A DNA stretch of 39,282 nt, from IMG/VR virus record IMGVR_UViG_3300037468_000340, positions 1-39,282 of that record. One strand, 5' to 3'. This document shows, piece after piece, positions 1 to 9,280 of this stretch. The translations under genes were made by a program, and so were the position numbers. The notes beneath the pieces were generated by a model, which had not been told where the DNA came from, did not search any database, and worked only from the letters and a program-made list of their open reading frames with translations. Each line of letters starts with the position of its first letter. Position 1 is the stretch's first letter. This stretch comes from a virus.

Positions 1-864
1 ATACAGGGGGTTCAAGGAACTCAAGGGATTCAAGGAATTCAAGGAGAAGGTGTAAGTCAAGATTATGTTGATGGTTCATTAAATTATTTAATAAATTGGA
101 ATATTTCTCAAGATGCTTCAATTGAAAGATTAGATGCTTCTTTAAATGATACAATAGATGCATACGGTTTATTTGTTCCTAATGCTTCATTGGGTACAGA
201 CTTTTATTGGGATATAGGGTATCTTGAAGTAAGTGGAACTGGTGGAATATGTGATGTAACAAAAGCATATGTTGATGGGTCATTATTTGAAAGAGATGCT
301 TCAATATCATATCTTATTAATTGGAACATAGAACAAGATTTAAGTCTTAATGATGTAATAGAAGCAAGTACATTATTTTATTTTAAACAAGAAGTAAATA
401 CATTATTTGTACCTAATGCAAGTTTAAGTACATCTTATTTTACGTGGAATTCAGGATATTTAGAAGTAAGTGGAACTGGTGGTGGAGATTCTTTATGGGA
501 TGTAAGTACTGATACAACTACAGTATATCTTAGAGATCCTTCTGATAATGTTCTATTATCTCATGTTGAATTAGCAGAAAATGGCGGCGTATTATTATTT
601 TCTGATATGCCTTGTTCAAGCACGGTTGTAGGGTCAGAACAAAGTTATAGTATGAACATTGATGGATCTTCAGCACTAAGAATATATGGTATAGGGGCAG
701 GATCAGGATTAAGCAGTACGGCAGTTATAGTAGATGCAAATTATTTAGGCATAGGTGAACCTCAAAGTGATGGAAGTTGGAGATTCATAATTGATAATTC
801 AGGAAATTTATCTGTGCAAAAAAGAATAAGTAATAATTGGGTTGAAAGAGGTAGTTTTCTTTAA
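1..864 (+). CDS. Collagen-like tail fibre protein, 3' part (5' end outside window)
   Basis: The reading frame is open from base 1, so the gene is cut by the window edge; the TTG at 190 is an internal codon, not a start. The visible 287 residues begin with Gly-x-Gln collagen-like triplets (bases 1-50). Two related spacer units follow, each with a YVDGSL motif, a short helical stretch and an FVPNASL...SGTGG segment. The last ~120 residues are a beta-rich tip ending in a WVERGSF-like motif, a common ending of phage fibre tips. The inferred role is a trimeric receptor-binding or side fibre. The SGTGG cassette recurs in the collagen-like protein at 15760-18042. I am confident that it is a fibre; the receptor is unknown. 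Confidence 0.8.
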   Translation: MQGVQGTQGIQGIQGEGVSQDYVDGSLNYLINWNISQDASIERLDASLNDTIDAYGLFVPNASLGTDFYWDIGYLEVSGTGGICDVTKAYVDGSLFERDASISYLINWNIEQDLSLNDVIEASTLFYFKQEVNTLFVPNASLSTSYFTWNSGYLEVSGTGGGDSLWDVSTDTTTVYLRDPSDNVLLSHVELAENGGVLLFSDMPCSSTVVGSEQSYSMNIDGSSALRIYGIGAGSGLSSTAVIVDANYLGIGEPQSDGSWRFIIDNSGNLSVQKRISNNWVERGSFL

Positions 865-868
865 TAAT

Positions 869-904
869 AATTAAGACTATAATATGAATTAAGACTATAA
901 TATG
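869..904 (+). repeat. 18-bp tandem duplication abutting a start codon
   Basis: The 18-bp unit AATTAAGACTATAATATG is present twice head to tail (869-886 and 887-904). Both copies end in ATG. The second ATG is the start of the giant adhesin gene. The first opens a two-codon frame (ATG AAT TAA). The repeat therefore duplicates the translation start region. Confidence 0.9.
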
Positions 905-3900
905 GATAGTAAGTTAAAATTAACAGGTTTTAAAAATAATTTAACTGTAGAATATGGTTTACTATATAACTGGTATGCTGCCACTGATGTAAGAAACATA
1001 GCTAATACAGGATGGCATTTGTCGACTGTGCAAGATTTATGGGATTTAATGATAGCTGTAGATCCTGACGGTGATTTTCCTGTTCCTGCTAATGATGCAG
1101 GAGATAAATTAAAAGATACTGGTACTACTCATTGGTATGATCCCAATACAGGAACAAATATCGTAGGATTTAATGCAAGAGGTGCTGCACAAAGACTTGC
1201 AGATGGAACCTTTGATTACCTTACATACGCTTGTTATTTTTGGACACCCAGTCAATCAGGAGATTATGGATTAGTATCTTGGATTAATGCACTTGATTCT
1301 ATGTTTATGATGTCTAAACCTGGAGGAAGTTCTCAAATTCAAGACAAAAATGTAGGAATATCAATTCGTCTAGTTAAAGATTCTACATCACTAGGTGAAG
1401 GAGAAACTGGAACATATACAAGTAATGATGGTAAGATTTATGGAACAGTTTGTATAGGTGGAAAAGAATGGCTTTCAAGCAATTTAGCAGAAACTAAATA
1501 TCGTGACGGAACAACAATTCCTGAAATAACTAATAACTCAGCTTGGGCTGCCTTATCAACAGGCGCTTTATCTGCATACAATAATGACTGGAATAATGCG
1601 TATATAGGATATACATCAAGTGTAACAAATAAATTACAATTAACTGGAAAATATTTTGATTCAATTATAAATAAATTATTATTAGGATTCGAAGTATCAG
1701 CATATATACCTCCTGAACCAATTCCTAATTTACTTCTTGAGTTTATAACTGATGCTTATGCATCACCCTTTGATCCTACATTTACAACTTCTTCTGGAAT
1801 ACTTAATTGGAATTTAGGAGATACATCTACATCTATAAATTCAAATAATTTTAATCATACATATACAACTACAGGAAATAAAACAGTTAAAGTATATTCA
1901 GGAACAACTTCTGGAAGTACAGGTATTACATCTATAAATATGGATATTGATAACTTAGTTGGAACTTTAGATTTAAGAAATCTTATTAATTTAAGTGGAG
2001 AATTTTATGTTAATAATAATCCAAATCTTACATCAATACTTAATCCAGATTCATCACAAGAGTTTACATATTATGTTGCATATAGTTGTAATTTAACTGG
2101 AACTCTAGATGTATCAGGACTTACTGGATTAAGTGGATATTTTAATGTTGGTGGTAATCCAAATCTTACATCTATACTTAATCCAGTTTCATCTAAAGTA
2201 TTTTCATATTATTATGCTTATGATTGTAGTTTATCTGGAGCTCTAGATGTATCAGGACTTACAGGATTAGGCGGAGAGTTTTATGTTTATAATAATCAAA
2301 ATCTTAATTATATATTTAATCCAATATCATCAGAAATATTTATCAAATATTATGCATATGACTGTAACTTAATTGGAACTTTAGATATATCAGGACTTAC
2401 AGGATTAGGCGGAGAATTTTATGTCTTTAATAATCCAAATCTTACACAAATACTTAATCCAGATTCATCTCAAGTGTTTACAAGTTATTATGCATATAGT
2501 TGTGATTTAACTGGAACTCTAGATGTATCAGGACTTACTGGATTAGGAGGATATTTTGATGTTCCAAATAATCCAAATCTTACACAGATACTTAATCCAG
2601 TTTCATCTCAAGTATTTACAAGTTATTATGCATATGGTTGTGATTTAACTGGAACTCTAGATTTAACAGGACTTACAGGATTAGGTGGAAATTTTTGGGT
2701 TTATAATAATCCAAATCTTACACAGATACTTAATCCAGTTTCATCTCAAGTGTTTACAAGTTATTATGCTGATACTTGTAATTTAACTGGAACTCTAGAT
2801 TTAACAGGACTCACAGGATTAGGTGGACAATTTTATGTTGTTAATAATCCAAATTTAACATCGATACTTAATCCAGATTCATCTCAAGTATTTACATATT
2901 ATTGGGCATATAATTGTAATTTAACTGGAACTCTAGATGTATCAGGACTTACTAATTTAGGTGGTACTTTTAATGTTTTAAATAATCAAAATCTTACACA
3001 CATATCATTACCGACAATTAATCAAGAATTTATAGTATTTGACGCATCAGGTTGTGCTTTAGATTTAGTTACTGTAGATGATATATTTGCAAAAATGGAT
3101 ACATGGTACACAAGTAATGCACCTATAAATGATTTACTTATAAGTGTTGCGGGCGGAACTAATGCAGCACCCACAGATTGTTGGGAAAATGTAAATATAG
3201 TTAATTTACAATCTATATTCAGTAGTGCAGGACAAACTTTAAATATATATATTAACTGTGATCCACTAGAAACACCAATTTTTAAATTTACGACTAATTC
3301 ATATTTAGCAAATTTTGATCCAACTATTATAGTTGTTGACGGAACACTTAATTGGGATTTAGGTGATACTTCTACGTCTGTAGATACAAATGACTTAATA
3401 CATGAATATACATCTGAAGGAGATAAAATGGTTAAAATATATACAGGAACGACAGATGGCTGTAGTGGTATAACAGGAATCGATTTTTATTCTGTTAATA
3501 TAGCAGGAATTGTAGATATATCAAGCCTTACTAAATTAAATTATTTAATTCTTATTTATAATTCAAGTTTAAATCAAATACTTAATCCAGTGTCATCTGA
3601 AGTGTTTACAGATTATTATGCATATAATTGTGATCTAACTGGAATTCTAGATGTATCAGGACTTACGGGATTAGGTGGACGATTTGCTATTGGTGCTAAT
3701 CCAAATCTTACATCGATACTTAATCCAATTTCATCTCAAGTGTTTACATATTATAATGCATATTATTGTAATTTGACTGGAACTCTAGATGTATCAGGAC
3801 TTACAGGATTAGGTGGAGAATTTGATGTTCGTGGTAATCCAAATCTTACACAGATACTTAATCCAGTTTCATCTGAAGTGTTTACTAGTTATTTAGTATA

Positions 3901-6900
3901 TGATTGTAGTTTAACTGGAACTCTAGATTTAACAGGACTTACAGGATTAGGAGGTGATTTTCAAGTTGTTAATGATAATGATATGTATTCTCGCTCAAAT
4001 ATTACACAGATACTTAATCCAACATCATCACAACTATTTCAAAGTTATTGGGCGCCAAAATGTAATTTAACTGGAACTTTAGATGTATCAGGACTTATAA
4101 ATCTATGTAATGATTTTAGAGTTGAAAATAATCTAAATCTTACAAGAATTCTTTTACCGACTCTTAATCAAGAAATTATTTATTTTGATGCTTTTAATTG
4201 TGGTCTAGATTTATTTACCGTTGATGATATATTTGCAAAACTTGACACATATTATAGTAGTAATTCGCCGACAATTGGTTTAACACTTTCTCTTGCTGGA
4301 GGAACTAACTCTCCTCCAACAGATTGTTGGGATAATGTAAATATAGTTAGTTTACAATCTATATTTGGAACAGCGGGCAAAACTTTAAATATAGGGATCA
4401 ATGCAAGTTGTGGTGAACCTCCAATTGGAACAAAAATACTTGAATTTACTACAAACGCTTTAACATATGAATTTGATCCTACATTTACAGTTGTTGATGG
4501 AACACTTAACTGGAATTTAGATGATAGTTCTAGTTCTGTAAATGCAAATGCCTTTAGTCATACATATGCATCATCAGGAAATAAAACAGTTAAAGTATAT
4601 ACTGGAACAACTGATGGATGCACAAGTATTATTCAAATAACTATGGATGAAGATAATCTAGTTGGAACATTAAATGTATCTAATCTTACACAATTAGGTG
4701 ATGTATTTAATGTTGAAGGTAATTCAAATCTTATACAGATACTTAATCCAATTTCATCTGAAGTGTTTACAGATTATAATGCAGGTAATTGTGATTTAAC
4801 AGAAACTTTAGATATATCAGGACTTACAGGATTAGGAGGTAATTTCAGTGTTATTAGTAATAATAATCTTCAATATATACTTAATCCAATTTCATCTCAA
4901 ATATTTACACAATATCTTGCGGGTTTTTGTCAATTGACCGGAATTTTAGATATTACAGGACTTACAGGATTAGGCGGGGCATTCGTAGTTAATAATAATT
5001 CAAATGTTACACAGATACTTAATCCAGATTCATCACAAGCATTTACATATTATTGGGCTTACAGTTGTGGTTTAAATGGAACATTAGATGTTTCTGGACT
5101 TGATAATTTAGGTGGAGATTTTAGAGTATATAGTAATTCAAATCTTCAATATATACTTAACCCAGTATCGTCACAAATATTTAATCATTATTATGCTTCT
5201 ATGTGTAATTTAATAGGAACATTAGATGTATCTGGACTTTCTGGATTAGGCGGTGATTTTCTTGTTTATAATAATATAAATCTTCAATATATACTTAATC
5301 CAACTTCATCTACAATATTTACAGAATATTTCGCATTTAATTGTAATTTAACTGGAACTTTAGATATATCAGGGCTTGTTAATTTAAGTGGAGATGTTAG
5401 AGTTTGGAATAATCCAGATCTTACACATATATCATTACCTACTATAAATCAACAATTTACAGTGTTTGATGCATCAGGTTGTGGATTAGATTTAGCAACA
5501 GTAGATGACATATTTGCTAAATTAGATGCATGGTATAGTGGTACTGGTCATGAACCATCTGAAAATTTAATGGTTAATGTTGCATCGGGAACTAATTCAC
5601 CGCCAACTGATTGTTCATTAAATGCAAATATAGTTAATTTAACTTCTATATTTAATAGTGCAGGACAGACATTCACATATTATATTAATTGTAATTCACC
5701 CGGTCCTATAATGGAATTTACAACTAATGTTCAAATATCAGGTGGAGCAAAATATGGTTTACTTTATAATTGGTATGCTGCTATTGATGCAAGTAATATA
5801 TTAGCAAGTGGGTGGCATTTACCAAGTGTTGATGAATTTTCTACACTTATGCTTTATTTAGATCCGGTCGGTTCTTCTGATAATAATGTAGCGGGAGGAT
5901 CTTTAAAAGAAACAGGATTTACATATTGGGATTCTCCAAATGTAGGAGCAACAAATTTATCTAAATTTAATGCAAGAGGATCTGGGTTTAGATTAGCCCA
6001 TATTTTGGTTTCTCAAGATTTTTATTACATAAAATATCTAACAACTTTTTGGACAAGTACAGATTATGGTTATGTAGCACCTTATGGTTATAATTGTGCG
6101 GGAATAGGTCAAACATCAACTATTGACGCAAATTTTTTAATTGGGGGGGCCTATGTTTGTTTGCCATATTCTATAGGTTGTCCTATTCGTCCAATTAAAG
6201 ATTCTACTGATTTAATAGATGGAGAAACAGGTACATATATTGGTAACGATGGAAAAACATATAGAACAATTTGTATAGATAATCAAGAATGGTTAGCAGA
6301 TAATTTATGTGAAACAAAATATCGTACAGGTGATAATATACCAGAAATAACGAATTATACAGAATGGGCAGCATTAACAATAGGAGCTTTATGCGCTTAT
6401 AATAATACTTGGAGTAATGCTTTTACAGATGTGATAGTAGACCCATTTGATCCAACATTATTGGTTATTGATGGAACTCTGAATTGGAATTTAGGAGATA
6501 GTTCTACATCTGTAAATGCAAATAGTTTTAGTCATACTTATCAACTTACAGGAAATTATATAGTTAAAGTATATTCTGGAACAACAAACGGAAGTGATAG
6601 TATCACTTATATAAATATGGGTGATGATAATTTAATTGGAACTTTAGATATTTCTATCTTAACTAATTTAAGTCAACTTTATATTCAAAATAATCCTAGT
6701 CTTAATAAAATAATTTTACCTACAATTAATCAACAATTTATAGAATTTGATGCGTCAGGATGTGCATTAGATTTAACTACAGTAGATGATATATTTACTA
6801 AATTAGATGAATGGTATAGTGGTGTTGGTCATGAACCATCTGCAGATTTAATAGTTAATGTTGCAAGTGGAACTAACTCACCTCCAACAGATTGTTGGTT

Positions 6901-9250
6901 AAATACAAATATAATTAATCTAGAATCTATATTTAATAGTACAGCGTATACTTTTACTTATTATATTAATTGTAATTCTTCTATAGGAACACCTATGCTT
7001 CATTTTATAACAAATGCTTCTACTTCAGCATTTGAACCAACATTTGTAGTTTCTGTTGGAACATTGAGTTGGGATTTGGGTGATAATACAGCCATAAATG
7101 CTAATAGTTTTTCACACACATATGCTCTTGAGGGTGATAAAACTATTACGATATATTCTGGAACAACAGATGGAAGTAATAGTAGTATTACTGAAATTCA
7201 AATGCATAATGAGGGGTTAGTTGGAACATTAGATTTATCAAGTCTTACAAATTTAGGTGGAGAATTTAGAATTGGCGCTAATCCAAGTCTAAATACAGTA
7301 ATTAATCCTATTTCATCACAAGAATTTTCTTATTATGATGCCGATAATGATGATATAATAGGAGAATTAGATCTTTCAGGACTTACAGGGTGGACTCCTT
7401 ATTTATTTCTTTATAATAATATACATCTTACATCATTAATTTTACCAGATTCATCACGATTTATGGCACAATTTGATGTTTATAATTGTGATTTAACAGG
7501 AACATTAGATCTTAGAAGTCTTCCTGGGTGTGCATACTGGATTCAAGTTTATAATAACCCTAATCTTACACAGATACTTCATGGAAAAACAGATGTACCA
7601 GTTTATTATTATTGGGCAAATAATTGTAATTTAACTGGAACTTTAGATATTTCATCACTTATAGGATTGTTTGGAAACTTTAACGTTAGTTATAATTCGA
7701 GTCTTAATACAATAATTAATCCAGATATATCATTAGGATTTTTAGAGACCTCTGGTGTACCAGATATGCCTTTATCTTATAGTGCATATAATTGTGATTT
7801 AAGAGATACTTTAGATCTTAGCGGACTTGTAAAATTAGGAAGATATTTTAACGTTTATAATAATCCAAATCTTACACAGATACTTAACCCAGTGTCATCT
7901 GAAGTGTTTACAACTTATTATGCATCTAATTGTGATTTAACTGGAACTCTAGATGTATCAGGACTTACAGGATTAGGTGGATGGTTTGATGTTAATACTA
8001 ATCCAACTCTTACGCAGATACTTAATCCGGATTCATCTCAAGTGTTTACAGGTTATTATGCACATCATTGTAATCTAACTGGAACTCTAGATGTATCAGG
8101 ACTTACAGGATTAGGAGGAGATTTTAGAGTTGATAATAATCCATATCTAATTGAGATACTTAATCCAGTTTCATCTCAAGTATTTACGGGTTATTGGGCA
8201 CATAATTGTGATATATCAGGGGCTTTAGATTTAACAGGACTTACAGGATTAGGAGGAATAGTTATTATTAATAATAATCCAAATCTTACACAGATACTTA
8301 ATCCGGATTCATCTCAAGTATTTACGGGTTATTGGGCGAATAGTTGTAATTTAACTGGAACTCTAGATGTATCAGGACTTACAGGATTAGGAGGATCATT
8401 TAATGTAAGTTGGTCTAATCCTAATCTTAATTACATATTAAATCCTATATCTTCACAAGTATTTACACAATATAAAGTTAGTGGAATTAGTTTATTAGGA
8501 ACTTTAGATCTTACAGGACTTACAGGATTAGGGGGAGATTGTGAGTTTAATAATAATGCAAATCTTAATTATATATTATGTCCAGATTCATCACAAATAT
8601 TTACTAGATTTCATGTTGGATATTGTGATTTACTTGGAACATTAGATTTATCAAGTCTTACAGGATTAGGCGGAGATTTTGAAGTAGCAAATTCTTATAA
8701 TCTAGAAAATATATTAAATCCATCTTCTGAACAAATTTTTGATTGGTATGTAGTTAATGACACTGGTTTAACATCATTAGATCTTACAGGACTTATAGGA
8801 TTAGGTGGAAATATTCAGATAAGAAGTAATCTAAGTATTACTAATATATTATTGCCAAATTCATCTACAGCAATTACAACAATTTATTTAGATAATAATA
8901 ATCTTACAGGAACTCTAGATGTTAGTGGATTAAGTGGTTTGGCTATTGTCTTTGATTTTTCTGATAATCCTAATCTTTCAGAAATATTATTACCAGAATT
9001 TACAAATTCACAATATGCATCTAAATTTGATGCCGGAAACTGTTCATTGGGTGTATCAACTGTTGATGATGTATTTTTAAAATTTAAAAATTTCTATACT
9101 TCTACTACACCTGGATCCGATATTGTAGTAACTTTAAATGGGGGAACTAATTCACCACCAACAGATGGTAGTTCTAATATTAACATTATACTTTGTACAT
9201 CAATATTTGCTGCAGCAGGTCGAACATTTACATATTATATTAATACTTAA
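902..9250 (+). CDS. Giant modular adhesin: FISUMP, PKD-like modules and leucine-rich repeats
   Basis: A 2782-residue protein, probably a tail-borne host-recognition adhesin. Residues ~16-237 form a FISUMP domain (YGLLYNWYA at the start, GWHL, FWT). Five modules follow. Each starts with a PKD-like unit (FDPTF...LNWNLGD...SHTY...KVYSGTT), continues with 1-13 leucine-rich repeats of about 46 residues, and ends in a ~90-residue cap (VDDIFAKLD...GTNSPPTD...YYINC). I count about 33 repeats. A second FISUMP domain (about 5750-6425) interrupts the fourth PKD-like unit. Most repeats carry one Cys at the same place. There is no signal peptide or membrane segment, as expected for a virion protein. The start ATG lies in a tandem duplication and has no Shine-Dalgarno. 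Domain calls are by eye; the adhesin role is inferred from architecture and from the neighbouring fibre genes. Confidence 0.8.
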   Translation: MDSKLKLTGFKNNLTVEYGLLYNWYAATDVRNIANTGWHLSTVQDLWDLMIAVDPDGDFPVPANDAGDKLKDTGTTHWYDPNTGTNIVGFNARGAAQRLADGTFDYLTYACYFWTPSQSGDYGLVSWINALDSMFMMSKPGGSSQIQDKNVGISIRLVKDSTSLGEGETGTYTSNDGKIYGTVCIGGKEWLSSNLAETKYRDGTTIPEITNNSAWAALSTGALSAYNNDWNNAYIGYTSSVTNKLQLTGKYFDSIINKLLLGFEVSAYIPPEPIPNLLLEFITDAYASPFDPTFTTSSGILNWNLGDTSTSINSNNFNHTYTTTGNKTVKVYSGTTSGSTGITSINMDIDNLVGTLDLRNLINLSGEFYVNNNPNLTSILNPDSSQEFTYYVAYSCNLTGTLDVSGLTGLSGYFNVGGNPNLTSILNPVSSKVFSYYYAYDCSLSGALDVSGLTGLGGEFYVYNNQNLNYIFNPISSEIFIKYYAYDCNLIGTLDISGLTGLGGEFYVFNNPNLTQILNPDSSQVFTSYYAYSCDLTGTLDVSGLTGLGGYFDVPNNPNLTQILNPVSSQVFTSYYAYGCDLTGTLDLTGLTGLGGNFWVYNNPNLTQILNPVSSQVFTSYYADTCNLTGTLDLTGLTGLGGQFYVVNNPNLTSILNPDSSQVFTYYWAYNCNLTGTLDVSGLTNLGGTFNVLNNQNLTHISLPTINQEFIVFDASGCALDLVTVDDIFAKMDTWYTSNAPINDLLISVAGGTNAAPTDCWENVNIVNLQSIFSSAGQTLNIYINCDPLETPIFKFTTNSYLANFDPTIIVVDGTLNWDLGDTSTSVDTNDLIHEYTSEGDKMVKIYTGTTDGCSGITGIDFYSVNIAGIVDISSLTKLNYLILIYNSSLNQILNPVSSEVFTDYYAYNCDLTGILDVSGLTGLGGRFAIGANPNLTSILNPISSQVFTYYNAYYCNLTGTLDVSGLTGLGGEFDVRGNPNLTQILNPVSSEVFTSYLVYDCSLTGTLDLTGLTGLGGDFQVVNDNDMYSRSNITQILNPTSSQLFQSYWAPKCNLTGTLDVSGLINLCNDFRVENNLNLTRILLPTLNQEIIYFDAFNCGLDLFTVDDIFAKLDTYYSSNSPTIGLTLSLAGGTNSPPTDCWDNVNIVSLQSIFGTAGKTLNIGINASCGEPPIGTKILEFTTNALTYEFDPTFTVVDGTLNWNLDDSSSSVNANAFSHTYASSGNKTVKVYTGTTDGCTSIIQITMDEDNLVGTLNVSNLTQLGDVFNVEGNSNLIQILNPISSEVFTDYNAGNCDLTETLDISGLTGLGGNFSVISNNNLQYILNPISSQIFTQYLAGFCQLTGILDITGLTGLGGAFVVNNNSNVTQILNPDSSQAFTYYWAYSCGLNGTLDVSGLDNLGGDFRVYSNSNLQYILNPVSSQIFNHYYASMCNLIGTLDVSGLSGLGGDFLVYNNINLQYILNPTSSTIFTEYFAFNCNLTGTLDISGLVNLSGDVRVWNNPDLTHISLPTINQQFTVFDASGCGLDLATVDDIFAKLDAWYSGTGHEPSENLMVNVASGTNSPPTDCSLNANIVNLTSIFNSAGQTFTYYINCNSPGPIMEFTTNVQISGGAKYGLLYNWYAAIDASNILASGWHLPSVDEFSTLMLYLDPVGSSDNNVAGGSLKETGFTYWDSPNVGATNLSKFNARGSGFRLAHILVSQDFYYIKYLTTFWTSTDYGYVAPYGYNCAGIGQTSTIDANFLIGGAYVCLPYSIGCPIRPIKDSTDLIDGETGTYIGNDGKTYRTICIDNQEWLADNLCETKYRTGDNIPEITNYTEWAALTIGALCAYNNTWSNAFTDVIVDPFDPTLLVIDGTLNWNLGDSSTSVNANSFSHTYQLTGNYIVKVYSGTTNGSDSITYINMGDDNLIGTLDISILTNLSQLYIQNNPSLNKIILPTINQQFIEFDASGCALDLTTVDDIFTKLDEWYSGVGHEPSADLIVNVASGTNSPPTDCWLNTNIINLESIFNSTAYTFTYYINCNSSIGTPMLHFITNASTSAFEPTFVVSVGTLSWDLGDNTAINANSFSHTYALEGDKTITIYSGTTDGSNSSITEIQMHNEGLVGTLDLSSLTNLGGEFRIGANPSLNTVINPISSQEFSYYDADNDDIIGELDLSGLTGWTPYLFLYNNIHLTSLILPDSSRFMAQFDVYNCDLTGTLDLRSLPGCAYWIQVYNNPNLTQILHGKTDVPVYYYWANNCNLTGTLDISSLIGLFGNFNVSYNSSLNTIINPDISLGFLETSGVPDMPLSYSAYNCDLRDTLDLSGLVKLGRYFNVYNNPNLTQILNPVSSEVFTTYYASNCDLTGTLDVSGLTGLGGWFDVNTNPTLTQILNPDSSQVFTGYYAHHCNLTGTLDVSGLTGLGGDFRVDNNPYLIEILNPVSSQVFTGYWAHNCDISGALDLTGLTGLGGIVIINNNPNLTQILNPDSSQVFTGYWANSCNLTGTLDVSGLTGLGGSFNVSWSNPNLNYILNPISSQVFTQYKVSGISLLGTLDLTGLTGLGGDCEFNNNANLNYILCPDSSQIFTRFHVGYCDLLGTLDLSSLTGLGGDFEVANSYNLENILNPSSEQIFDWYVVNDTGLTSLDLTGLIGLGGNIQIRSNLSITNILLPNSSTAITTIYLDNNNLTGTLDVSGLSGLAIVFDFSDNPNLSEILLPEFTNSQYASKFDAGNCSLGVSTVDDVFLKFKNFYTSTTPGSDIVVTLNGGTNSPPTDGSSNINIILCTSIFAAAGRTFTYYINT
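1950..8990 (+). repeat. Leucine-rich repeat arrays of about 138 bp per unit (about 33 units in five blocks)
   Basis: The unit encodes roughly LTGTLDVSGLTGLGG, a short variable strand, NNPNLTQILNPxSSQVF, a second variable strand and a Cys. Each ~46-residue unit contains two LRR-like turns. Blocks contain about 8, 5, 6, 1 and 13 units, separated by cap and PKD-like modules. Many copies share long stretches of identical DNA, so they are recent duplicates or are being homogenised by recombination. Closely related units occur in the gene at 11104-15657. Confidence 0.85.
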
Positions 9251-9280
9251 TATTTTAAAATAAAAATAAAATAAACATCT

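Noticed and set aside
190-864. Independent gene starting at the TTG at 190
   Set aside because: The frame is open to base 1 and upstream codons encode collagen-like repeats and the same spacer motifs, so this is the end of a longer gene.
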